Of a stretch of DNA of 46,532 bases, positions 37,454 through 44,224 are shown one piece after another. The notes under the pieces are model-generated. The model saw only the letters and a list, made by a program, of their open reading frames with translations. It made no database searches and was not told where the DNA came from. Numbering within the stretch: the stretch's first letter is position 1; each line of letters opens with the position of its first letter. Origin of the DNA: a virus; IMG/VR virus record IMGVR_UViG_3300025645_000012, positions 1 to 46,532 of that record; one strand, 5' to 3'. A program made the translations under genes and the position numbers.

Positions 37454-38008
37454 ATGATAAAAACACTTAAAGGTTTGTTAACTATCGCAGCAAAAAAAGA
37501 TATTCGTTACTATTTGAACGGTATTCACGTCACGTGCGGTAACGACGGGATTGTTAAAATGGAAGCGTCGGACGGTCACAGTGGTATGATTCTGACAATT
37601 AAATCAAACATGTTTAATGTCGAACCTGGTACGGACGTGATTTTATGTGGTACGTCATTAACTAAATTGTTGAAGTTATTCGGACCAAAAGATAAACCTA
37701 CGTTTAGCATCAGTAACGAGTCAGCTCGAATCGGTGAATATAACGTTGAATTGATTGACGGTCGCTATCCTGACTTATCTCGCGCCATGCGTGTTAATGG
37801 TGGCGAAACAAGAAAACCGTGTAATGAGATAGGTCTTGATTTGAGTAAGCTCGCTGCGGTGTGTAAAGCGTGTGAACTCGTATTACATGACGATACTTTC
37901 AAAGCCGGTAAGTTTACTTTACGTGAAGCTAGCGACTCAATACTAATCACTCGAGTATTTAACGATGTCGACACGCTTCAAGTTGCGTTAATGCCGACAC
38001 GTCTTTAA
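37454..38008 (+). CDS. Short DnaN-like sliding clamp
   Basis: 184 aa resembling the middle and last domains of the bacterial beta clamp. KMEASDGHSGMIL aligns with the clamp's ATDGHRLA, and YNVELIDGRYPDLSRAMR with the LVDGRFPDYRRVLP strand; GTSLTKLLKLFGPKDKPTFSI lies between as expected, and the C-terminal KLAAVCKACELV...FKAGKFTLREASDSILI matches the start of the last domain. A bacterial clamp has about 366 aa in three domains; about half is present here, so the ring must be built from more subunits. Probably a processivity factor for the phage polymerase. Encoded inside the tail operon under its own promoter. Confidence 0.72.
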   Translation: MIKTLKGLLTIAAKKDIRYYLNGIHVTCGNDGIVKMEASDGHSGMILTIKSNMFNVEPGTDVILCGTSLTKLLKLFGPKDKPTFSISNESARIGEYNVELIDGRYPDLSRAMRVNGGETRKPCNEIGLDLSKLAAVCKACELVLHDDTFKAGKFTLREASDSILITRVFNDVDTLQVALMPTRL

Positions 38009-38031
38009 CTAACCATAATGGAGTAAACCAA

Positions 38032-38199
38032 ATGAGATCGGAACCGACCGGACAACTATCACGGGCACGTTGTGAAATTGCGAGATTACGTATGGCGCTA
38101 TCGGTATTTATCGCGCTATCTGTCACGCTTGGTTTGTGTGCTACTGCAATCGCGTTTGAAGTTTTACGTCTGCGTGACGTTATCGACGGTGTACTATGA
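38032..38199 (+). CDS. Small single-pass membrane protein (55 aa)
   Basis: ATG 38032 with GGAG upstream. MRSEPTGQLSRARCEIARLRMALSVF... gives a basic N-terminus, one membrane helix (MALSVFIALSVTLGLCATAIAF) and a short charged tail (EVLRLRDVIDGVL). Its stop overlaps the next start (ATGA). No family recognised. Present with the clamp gene as one transcript. Confidence 0.65.
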   Translation: MRSEPTGQLSRARCEIARLRMALSVFIALSVTLGLCATAIAFEVLRLRDVIDGVL

Positions 38200-38585
38200 C
38201 CAAGACAGTAGCCGACGCCGTTAAACACCATGGCGGGGAATGGCCTAATTTGAACCATGGTAAAAATTGGATAGTTTACCGCAACAGCGACGGGTTCGAT
38301 AACTGGTCACTGTGGGACGATTCGGATTTAAACCCCACATGGCAAAGAGTTTGCAATCGTGAACAGTTCGAACAACACACCAGTCGTAAACCGTATGATT
38401 TTGACCGTCACGTTAGTGTTAACGTCGAATATATGCAAGGTGACGTTAAAGAGTTTTACAAGGACGGACAGCGCGCGCGCGAAGGTGAAAAGAACCCGTA
38501 CTGTCGTAAATCACAAGTTAGGGCGTTTTACTCTTGGTCGGCTGGTTACTGCGACAAACACGGAACATTACCGAAGGAGAGTTAA
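38196..38585 (+). CDS. Soluble protein (129 aa), unknown
   Basis: Starts MTKTVADAVKHHGGEWPNLNHGKNWIVYRNSDGFDNWSLWDDSDLNPTWQRVCNREQFEQH; rich in Trp, Tyr, Asp and Lys, with two Cys near the C-terminus (YCRKSQ...GYCDKHG). Proteins with a W-P...VYR..DG..W.LW pattern are often found in phage accessory regions without known role. Third gene of the plus-strand island; its stop abuts the minus-strand terminator at 38584. Confidence 0.65.
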   Translation: MTKTVADAVKHHGGEWPNLNHGKNWIVYRNSDGFDNWSLWDDSDLNPTWQRVCNREQFEQHTSRKPYDFDRHVSVNVEYMQGDVKEFYKDGQRAREGEKNPYCRKSQVRAFYSWSAGYCDKHGTLPKES

Positions 38586-38605
38586 AAAAAGCCCCGTTAT
38601 GGGGC
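38584..38605 (-). terminator. Terminator after the tail chaperone gene
   Basis: GCCCC-GTTAT-GGGGC (38591-38605) with seven A on its left (U-tract on the minus strand). It overlaps the stop of the frameshifted chaperone and closes the head-proximal tail unit before the convergent clamp island. Confidence 0.8.
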
Positions 38606-39165
38606 GTTCTGCATTGCGGCGTTACGTGCCGCGATTAACTCGTCAAGTACGTGATGAAACCGAAGTACGTCAGCGAGTGAATATGTTCCGTTAAGTAATT
38701 CGGCGTATGTGCAAAGCGGTTGGCATAACCCCACTACACCGACACATGGTCGCATGAAAAACCAATCCGTTACGCCTGTTTGACTTTTCCCGCTACTCGA
38801 CGAGCGTCGTTTTCGCTGTCGAGCCAGGTAAAAAAATCATCAAGGTTAAACGCTACCGCTTCGGCGACTAGTCGGAAATAAGCCAACATCCCACCTTGAA
38901 ACGACTTAGCGTCAACTGGTGTTGTCTGGCCAGCGACGAACGCTTGACGAAGTACGATACCCGCAACTTCATCGAACGTCGTTTCCGGTAACGACAACAT
39001 CGAACCGACAAGGAAATTCACATCGATTTTTTCGACGTTACCCGCCGCACTATTGAACGCGATTTTAGCGCCAAGTGATAACATCAATTTCTTTTGGTCA
39101 ACCGCCGAGGCTTGTGCCACGTTGTATTGAACGTCGTTTACTGTAATGGCCCGTATTTGTGACAT
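38597..39165 (-). CDS. Frameshifted tail assembly chaperone (gpGT-like, 189 aa)
   Basis: Ribosomes reading the 131-aa gpG-like gene meet the slippery heptamer G-GGA-AAA (38791-38785) in the correct frame. A -1 slip after Lys127 continues as SQTGVTDWFFMRPCVGVVGL...TYAELLNGTYSLADVLRFHHVLDELIAARNAAMQNAP for 62 more residues and stops at TAA 38597, the next terminator. The continuation is open over its whole length and looks like the T part of other myovirus chaperones (C-x-x-L...L-x-D-G-T-like, L-x-D-x-L). gpGT binds the tape measure during tail assembly. Read as join(39165..38785, 38785..38597). Confidence 0.85.
38770..39165 (-). CDS. Tail assembly chaperone (gpG-like, 131 aa)
   Basis: MSQIRAITVNDVQYNVAQASAVDQKKLMLSLGAKIAFNSAAG, then VLRQAFVAGQTTPVDAKSFQGGMLAYFRLVAEAVAFNLDDFFTWLDSEND; helical, acidic C-terminus, ending before the slippery site by four residues. 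It follows the tube gene by two bases. It is the unshifted and more abundant product; together with the frameshift form it chaperones the tape measure. Typical member for size and position. Confidence 0.83.
   Translation of the reverse strand: MSQIRAITVNDVQYNVAQASAVDQKKLMLSLGAKIAFNSAAGNVEKIDVNFLVGSMLSLPETTFDEVAGIVLRQAFVAGQTTPVDAKSFQGGMLAYFRLVAEAVAFNLDDFFTWLDSENDARRVAGKVKQA
38785..38791 (-). other. Programmed -1 ribosomal frameshift site GGGAAAA
   Basis: The heptamer is in the X-XXY-YYZ register (GTA GCG GGA AAA GTC), equal in type to the GGGAAAG of lambda G-GT. Only the -1 frame is open downstream, for 62 codons. Confidence 0.82.
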
Positions 39166-39167
39166 TG

Positions 39168-39581
39168 TTATTCACCGCCCTTGGTTGCTTTCCACACGTT
39201 GAATTCGAACGTGTACTGGTCGTCGCTCACCGTAGTACCGGCGCGGTTCATTGCTGCGTCGTTGGTGATAACACCGTCCGTACCGATAGCGGCTTCAAGT
39301 GTACCAATCTGAGTCCACGACAACACTATGTTAGCGTTCGCGTTGAATAACCCCTGTACATGCGCGCTATCTGGTGAACCTGGGTTCAAGTAGATGTTAA
39401 CCGTACGACCCGGGTTAATACGATTCAAACGAACCGCTCTACCACCCTGACCGCGACGAAGCGTTACTTTTGGGTCGATAGGCGCATCGCTGAACGGTGA
39501 CGCCGTTTCACCAAAATCGCTAATCACTCGACCGTTAATAGTTAGTACCGAGTTGTCGGGACCGAAATTTGCTAATGACAT
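39168..39581 (-). CDS. Tail tube protein, DUF3277
   Basis: 137 aa with DUF3277 features: SLANFGPDNSVLTINGRVISDFGE at the start, a basic loop (KVTLRRGQGGRAVRLNRINPGRTVNIYLNPGSPDSAHVQGLFN) and DDQYTFEFNVWKATKGGE. It would polymerise into the inner tube through which DNA passes. SD GAGGG. The gene follows the sheath gene as usual. Confidence 0.87.
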   Translation of the reverse strand: MSLANFGPDNSVLTINGRVISDFGETASPFSDAPIDPKVTLRRGQGGRAVRLNRINPGRTVNIYLNPGSPDSAHVQGLFNANANIVLSWTQIGTLEAAIGTDGVITNDAAMNRAGTTVSDDQYTFEFNVWKATKGGE

Positions 39582-39596
39582 TTTCTAGCCCTCTTA

Positions 39597-40739
39597 TTAA
39601 TAGACGTCGACGTCAACTGGCACGGAATGGATCGCACCTTTACGGAAAATACGAATTCGTAACGGTGCGGATTTACGCGCGGCACGATCCGGACCGGTTA
39701 AGTTCAAGATATCTTCCGGTTTGGTTAATATTTCATAACCCGCGGTGTATTTCTCGATACCGTCGTCAGGGTCAATATAGTTACGTGGACCTAAATAACC
39801 GTTAGCAATGTACTGTTCACAGGTAGCTTTAGCCGCACCGATTAACACCGATTGACCAATAGGGTCTTGGCCGAGTTTGGTCGTCTGATTGAACACTGTG
39901 TTATATAACGTCACACCAAGTGCGTTAGTAAACGCCGACAAGTTAATCACGTCGTCCATGTATTCACCGAATGATGAATGTGACCACGAATTAATTACAC
40001 GCCCAGCGTCCACACTACCTTTATTCTCGACTCTTGTGTAGAACTGACATTTTTTAGTTGGTTGACGCATCGCAGCGTAAGCCGTACCTGTCAGATTTTC
40101 ACCAGCTACGCCAGATAATACTTTACCTTCACCAGTGATGGTCGAGTTTGTCGCGCTGTAATTCACCTTGGCGAATGGTACACATAGTTTAATACCAGCA
40201 TACGGATCGGTCGCGTGAGACATTGTTCCCGCGAAACGATAACCCGACGTGGTTAATGTCGTCGCGATATCTGTCGTCGAACCAGGGTCACGAATGTCTG
40301 TCGAGTTTGCTCCGGTTTGACAGTTCTCAAACCACGATTCGTTATCGTTACACCATTCGGCAATATCTTCAACGTCAGTCAATGACGCGTACACCGCTTC
40401 TGTGAAGAACGAGAAGAACCACCAAAATTCGTTACGCGCTTTGTTCAATGTGGTCAACCACGTTGCGTCGGCGTCGGCGGTGCCCCATACGGTTAATTCG
40501 GCCATTTTTGGTGTACCACTTAACCAGTAACGAGCCGCTTTGTACGTTTCGGTTGTGTCAGGGAAGTCGACGGCTAAATCAGTTAGCGTCGAATACACTC
40601 GTCGAGTGTCGACTAAAAAGCCGACGGGTAATTCAGATTCAGGCGCGAATAACGCAGCCGAACCGAAGTTAGCAAAACCGAGCCCTTGCGGTGAAATCCG
40701 CACGTTAATAGGCACGATATTGTCAATATTATATGACAT
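39597..40739 (-). CDS. Tail sheath protein, DUF3383
   Basis: 380 aa matching DUF3383 sheath proteins: MSYNIDNIVPINVRISPQGLGFANFGSAALFAPESE, then AARYWLSGTPKMAELTVWG, WWFFSFFTEAVYASLTDVEDIAEWCNDN, and the C-terminal KKCQFYTRVENKGSVDAGRVINSW...RIRIFRKGAIHSVPVDVDVY, which closes the handshake domain. Contracts at infection. ATG 40739 has AGGA ten bases upstream. It establishes that the phage is a myovirus. Confidence 0.9.
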   Translation of the reverse strand: MSYNIDNIVPINVRISPQGLGFANFGSAALFAPESELPVGFLVDTRRVYSTLTDLAVDFPDTTETYKAARYWLSGTPKMAELTVWGTADADATWLTTLNKARNEFWWFFSFFTEAVYASLTDVEDIAEWCNDNESWFENCQTGANSTDIRDPGSTTDIATTLTTSGYRFAGTMSHATDPYAGIKLCVPFAKVNYSATNSTITGEGKVLSGVAGENLTGTAYAAMRQPTKKCQFYTRVENKGSVDAGRVINSWSHSSFGEYMDDVINLSAFTNALGVTLYNTVFNQTTKLGQDPIGQSVLIGAAKATCEQYIANGYLGPRNYIDPDDGIEKYTAGYEILTKPEDILNLTGPDRAARKSAPLRIRIFRKGAIHSVPVDVDVY

Positions 40740-40776
40740 GGTTTAGATCCTCGTGATTGCAATCTTGATTAGTATA

Positions 40777-41322
40777 TCACTCGACTGTACCAGACGCCAC
40801 AACCTGCCCGTCTTCGTACTGTACTTGATAACTCGCCGATTCGATATTGTTAATCGTGACGCTGTCCGTCGTTTCGTAATACAAATACAAATAAACCTGT
40901 GCGCGCTGTTCGGGATTACCCGATTGTAAACGCGTTAAATTATTCGGCGTGCTCGCTCGCTGCCAACCGAGTTTAGCCGCACGTAACGTATTGCTAATGT
41001 CTGGACGCTTGTTACATTGTAGGAGACGTTCAACACGACTCACCGCGTCAACACCACGGAAAACATTTATAGACGCTTCTACGATGATTTGAGCGCGTAC
41101 ATCGGTATCAATCGCCCTCGGTGCGGCACTTGTCGAACGGTAAATATTAGCTTGACCACGTTGCGTCACTGATTGCTTCGGTTCGATTGTGGCGTATTCA
41201 CCGGACGGAGCGGGTAAACCCTTACCTTTCGAGTCGACCTGATCTGCTAATATCACAGTGGGTACGCCTGTCACGGTCTGTACAATCGGACGTAATATGT
41301 TGAATAGTTCTAGTCGGTTCAT
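40777..41322 (-). CDS. Neck / tail terminator protein
   Basis: 181 aa, beginning MNRLELFNILRPIVQTVTGVPTVILADQ; the rest alternates strands and helices (ATIEPKQSVTQRGQANIY, VRAQIIVEASINVFRGVDAVSRVERLL). It resembles the LIC_12616/tail-terminator group, which caps the tube below the connector. Placement directly before the sheath supports this. ATGA overlap with the gene upstream. Confidence 0.7.
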   Translation of the reverse strand: MNRLELFNILRPIVQTVTGVPTVILADQVDSKGKGLPAPSGEYATIEPKQSVTQRGQANIYRSTSAAPRAIDTDVRAQIIVEASINVFRGVDAVSRVERLLQCNKRPDISNTLRAAKLGWQRASTPNNLTRLQSGNPEQRAQVYLYLYYETTDSVTINNIESASYQVQYEDGQVVASGTVE

Positions 41323-41675
41323 TGGTCATCAATCCTCGACACGATAGCTTTACAGTAGTTACGCCACGGACGGTTATCTAATTTGTGACATTTCCACAGT
41401 TGGCCAGCAAATTCCCACGTGTCCGACTCGCGAATGCTCGCGTCGATACCGTCGTTTACGTAAATTCGTCGCGCATCGACGATACGTTCACCGCCTTTTT
41501 CAATCGCGTCAATTTCTCGGTCAGTGGCGGGCTGTATGTTCACGGTGTGCGATGTGGTCGTTGTCGTACCTTCGACCCATATACCATCAACGTAACCGCC
41601 ACCGGTCGAAGCGGTGCGTGTCGCCGGTATCGATTTGAACACGCCGTCGACGTGTCCACGCATGTCTAGTGACAT
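41319..41675 (-). CDS. Head-tail connector (head-closure) protein
   Basis: 118 aa, all-beta: MSLDMRGHVDGVFKSIPATRTASTGGGYVDGIWVEGTTTTTSHTVNIQPATDREIDAIEKGGERIVDARRIYVN followed by SDTWEFAGQLWKCHKLDNRPWRNYCKAIVSRIDDQ. The I-Q-P-A-T-x-x-E and W-x-F-x-G-x-x-W-K patterns are those of small head-closure proteins. Position between gp10-like and terminator proteins agrees. SD GAGGGG. Confidence 0.7.
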   Translation of the reverse strand: MSLDMRGHVDGVFKSIPATRTASTGGGYVDGIWVEGTTTTTSHTVNIQPATDREIDAIEKGGERIVDARRIYVNDGIDASIRESDTWEFAGQLWKCHKLDNRPWRNYCKAIVSRIDDQ

Positions 41676-41676
41676 T

Positions 41677-42288
41677 CTATAACCCCTCGGTCGGTTTACT
41701 GGTTGTTATTTTGTACGTCACGCTTTGACGTAACGCGCCGCTGTCAATCAACGGGTTGCTAGACCCTTTCTTTTTAATCGTGCTCGGCGCGTTTGGTGGT
41801 GTACGTAAATCCGTCATGTATTTTTGAACCATGCCGACGGCTACGACACCGACACGATTTAGCGCTGTGTCCATTGTACCACCGTCGGCCATTGTCTGTT
41901 CGATGATTTTAAGGTACTCGGTATTACCCGACGCGACACCAGGGTTAAGCCACGGTCGCGCCGGTATGTTTATTTGATGTGGGCCAGTAACGCCAATTTC
42001 CATGTAACCACTGCCCGATTTTAAAAATCGCACTTCGTTACGGTTCGCCGCTGCTTTACTCGCGTAACCGTAGGACGTGCCGCCGGGGTGGTCGATATTG
42101 GCACCGAACTCGTGAACAGCACCTAACGCGGCGTTCGTGATGTCGTCCGACTCGTGTTGTCCGGCGTCTTCATGAATTCCGACCGTTACGGTGTTGTCGG
42201 TCATTAGCTCACGTAACGCTTTGTTAATCGCGTCTCGCGCTTGCTGTACACCTGTTATCGTCACTTTTGGTTTAATCATGTCGGTCAT
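41677..42288 (-). CDS. HK97 gp10 / Mu gpG-like virion morphogenesis protein
   Basis: 203 aa. TVTVGIHEDAGQHESDDITNAALGAVHEFGANIDHPGGTSYGY and INIPARPWLNPGVASGNTEYLKIIEQTM are the signature parts of the tail-completion / phage morphogenesis family; a basic end (TPPNAPSTIKKKGSSNPLIDSGALRQSVTYKI) follows. First gene of the neck-tail unit, with repeat element B upstream. Needed for joining heads to tails. Confidence 0.82.
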   Translation of the reverse strand: MTDMIKPKVTITGVQQARDAINKALRELMTDNTVTVGIHEDAGQHESDDITNAALGAVHEFGANIDHPGGTSYGYASKAAANRNEVRFLKSGSGYMEIGVTGPHQINIPARPWLNPGVASGNTEYLKIIEQTMADGGTMDTALNRVGVVAVGMVQKYMTDLRTPPNAPSTIKKKGSSNPLIDSGALRQSVTYKITTSKPTEGL

Positions 42289-42333
42289 TATAACACCGAT
42301 AAATTAACCCCGCACTAACCCCACAATAAAATC

Positions 42334-42497
42334 ATTTTGAGGTGCGTTAAGTTGTTGATTCATTACCCTATTATTACCATTACCTTAATACCCCTAATAT
42401 ATATCATATCGTATAGTACAGTATGTTAATAACGTATATACATATATACAATCATACTCATAATATATAATACATCACAGTAATTACTATAGAGAGC
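42334..42497. repeat. AT-rich non-coding element, copy B
   Basis: Same orientation and block order as 9330-9504, with several insertions and substitutions between shared blocks. It lies between the first gene of the tail unit (minus) and the 76-aa gene (plus). Together with a promoter it fills the 375-base gap 42289-42663; nothing else recognisable is there. Confidence 0.85.
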
Positions 42498-42584
42498 CAC
42501 CACGATACGGGTTATTACATTGCGTCGGGTTAACACTGTGAAATCAACACGTTACGCCACCTCAAACACCACCCCGACAAATGA

Positions 42585-42613
42585 TTGACAATCGCGTCAA
42601 CAACGATTAGTAT
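42585..42613 (+). promoter_or_regulatory. Promoter with operator-like repeat
   Basis: -35 TTGACA (42585-42590), 17-base spacer, -10 TAGTAT (42608-42613); TTGAC-aatcgc-GTCAA covers 42585-42600. It drives the 76-aa gene at 42664. Confidence 0.65.
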
Positions 42614-42663
42614 TAATTACAGACGACGAGCATACGGTTCGTTGATTTATTGAGGTGTGTCGT

Positions 42664-42894
42664 ATGAGTGACATAACGCAAGATGAAGTGGATTCGATTT
42701 TCCGTGAAATAAAAAACGAGTGGGATAGGGTAGTATCTGAAAGTGGAAAATCTGAAAAGATGTTTATTATAACTGATAGAACGGGACATGTAAGTGAGTT
42801 CATGTTTAATTACGCACAAGCGAAAGAACATGTCGAAAGCCTTGGTTTGGTCGTGCCAGCTTTTATCGATGGGCTTGAGGTTGCTATTTCATAG
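42664..42894 (+). CDS. Small acidic protein (76 aa), unknown
   Basis: ATG 42664 with GAGGTG eight bases upstream (GTG 42655 is the longer form). MSDITQDEVDSIFREIKNEWDRVVSESGKSEKMFIITDRTGHVSEFMF... is helical then beta, no membrane segment, acidic. It is a one-gene plus-strand unit with its own promoter-operator and a strong hairpin after it, placed between the two late blocks like the 44-aa gene at 3939. Not recognised. Confidence 0.68.
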   Translation: MSDITQDEVDSIFREIKNEWDRVVSESGKSEKMFIITDRTGHVSEFMFNYAQAKEHVESLGLVVPAFIDGLEVAIS

Positions 42895-42923
42895 TAACGA
42901 TGAATCGAACCACCCTAGTGTTA

Positions 42924-42958
42924 AACACGACACGCTATGTTACATAGCGTGTCGTGTT
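42924..42958. terminator. Perfect 16-bp inverted repeat, likely two-way terminator
   Basis: AACACGACACGCTATG, three-base loop TTA, and the exact complement. It lies between the convergent ends of the 76-aa gene (42894) and the DUF4054 gene (42965). T-rich tracts are short, so it may terminate weakly or only protect 3' ends. Confidence 0.6.
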
Positions 42959-42964
42959 ATCCCA

Positions 42965-43396
42965 TCACACTATTCGAGCACCCATAGCCGCACGACGACG
43001 TAAACGCAGATATTGAACACCATATGTTGTCAACGATAGGAAGTCGTTAGCGGTCGATTCAATACCTGTAATACGATACGTTATTGATTCGTCACCGACT
43101 GATTTCGACGAAAGATTTAATCTGGCCGCCGAGTCGATGTCGTTCGGATCGGTGGCACCCGAGGCAGTGTTGTACGTAATGCTCAACCAGTGAGCAGCGT
43201 AGAAGAACACGCCGCGTCGTTTAAAGTTCTGACAGTCATCGACAACGAACGCGCCCCATCCACGACCACCGCATTCGGGGAACGCTTCACATAACGCATC
43301 TGTGATCACACTATCAGGCCATTTCGTTTCGTCGCTGAACGCTGGCATAGCGTCACGAAACGCGGCGATAATTTCCGGTGTTATTGGTTCGCTCAT
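42965..43396 (-). CDS. Head-tail adaptor, DUF4054
   Basis: 143 aa with DUF4054 signs: FRDAMPAFSDETKWPDSVITDALCEAFPECGG at the N-terminus (repeated helix of gp6-type adaptors), FKRRGVFFYAAHWLSITYN in the middle, STANDFLSLTTYGVQYLRLRRRAAMGARIV at the end. It would dock below the portal. The start overlaps the gene upstream by ATGA. Confidence 0.83.
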   Translation of the reverse strand: MSEPITPEIIAAFRDAMPAFSDETKWPDSVITDALCEAFPECGGRGWGAFVVDDCQNFKRRGVFFYAAHWLSITYNTASGATDPNDIDSAARLNLSSKSVGDESITYRITGIESTANDFLSLTTYGVQYLRLRRRAAMGARIV

Positions 43397-43998
43397 GTTA
43401 GATCCCCATTAGGCACGTCGAGTTCACCCTCGAACCCTTCTATGCGTGCAGCTATTGTTTGATTCTGTGAGTCCTTACTCCAAAACTTAAGCAAGTAAGA
43501 ACTGTTAGGTGCCAATATATAGTTTTCACCATATACAGCATTACTCTCACCTTTCGACTGTTGCGAACTTGAACCCAGTGCATAAATTGTAGCTGCGAAT
43601 TTATCACCCTCGCTGGTCAACGTAAAACCTGTCAATATCTGCAACTCGAACACGTGTGGTGTTACTGCATTCGCGTTGTATATCGGATCAGGTGAGCCAC
43701 CAGTGTAAACAGGGTTTTCAAATATATCGGCGTTTAAACCTGTGCCGCTGTACGCAAATTGTCGTTGTTTCAAATCCACAGGTAAAGAGCCTGTTTTAAT
43801 AATTGAATAATAAACACCCGTTGAGTTAATAATACCGGTGCTAGGGACCGCCGCTTCGATTATTCGTGACGCTGACCATTGCAGGCCTCGTTTACGATTC
43901 ATCTCACTGTACGATTGAGTACAAAACGCGCGAAAACCGTTAATGACTCTAAGTATCATGTTATCGGTGTTATTGATAAGCCAAAATTTAGGGTTCAT
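43393..43998 (-). CDS. Putative virion protein (201 aa), unknown
   Basis: ATG 43998 with AAGGGG seven bases upstream. MNPKFWLINNTDNMILRVINGFRAFCTQSYSEMNRKRGLQWSASRIIEAA, then beta-rich segments ending FELQILTGFTLTSEGDKFAATIYALGSSSQQSKGESNAVYGENYILAPNSSYLLKFWSKD. No enzymatic motif; composition fits a structural protein such as a head fibre or fibre base. It overlaps the 45-aa gene upstream by 11 bases and the adaptor downstream by four. Confidence 0.6.
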   Translation of the reverse strand: MNPKFWLINNTDNMILRVINGFRAFCTQSYSEMNRKRGLQWSASRIIEAAVPSTGIINSTGVYYSIIKTGSLPVDLKQRQFAYSGTGLNADIFENPVYTGGSPDPIYNANAVTPHVFELQILTGFTLTSEGDKFAATIYALGSSSQQSKGESNAVYGENYILAPNSSYLLKFWSKDSQNQTIAARIEGFEGELDVPNGDLT

Positions 43999-44125
43999 TG
44001 TCTGCCCCTTCTTGCACTGGCATAAACGCAGGGTGATTAGCATATAGATACTGACCTAAACCCTCGCTGATTATCCCGCCAACATCCGACGGAGTTAAAC
44101 CAAAATCACCAATATTAAAACTCAT
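43988..44125 (-). CDS. Small protein in the head-fibre cluster (45 aa)
   Basis: ATG 44125 with SD AGAGGA. MSFNIGDFGLTPSDVGGIIS... then EGLGQYLYANHPAFMPVQEGADNEP. Short, acidic, with Gly- and Asp-rich turns; shares a general look with the 35-aa gene at 45950 in that both precede or follow fibre-type genes. The SD and overlap with its neighbour make it credible although it is too short for routine calls. Confidence 0.6.
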   Translation of the reverse strand: MSFNIGDFGLTPSDVGGIISEGLGQYLYANHPAFMPVQEGADNEP

Positions 44126-44198
44126 AATTATTCCTCTATCATAGTAAACTGTATTGCTTCATTCCACGTTAACAACATGGGTGGTTTTTGTTTAGCTT

Positions 44199-44221
44199 AG
44201 CCGCTGGTTAGGCGGCTTTTT
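44199..44221 (+). terminator. Stem-loop with T-tract, plus strand
   Basis: AGCCGC-tggttag-GCGGCT (44199-44217) followed by TTTTT. The T-tract is on the plus strand although the genes here are on the minus strand; the hairpin lies just after the SGNH gene stop. It may block antisense read-through. Confidence 0.6.
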
Positions 44222-44224
44222 GTA

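Noticed and set aside
42924-42958. Telomere-resolution (protelomerase) site
   Set aside because: The palindrome is short and no protelomerase or partition gene is present; its place between convergent genes fits a terminator.
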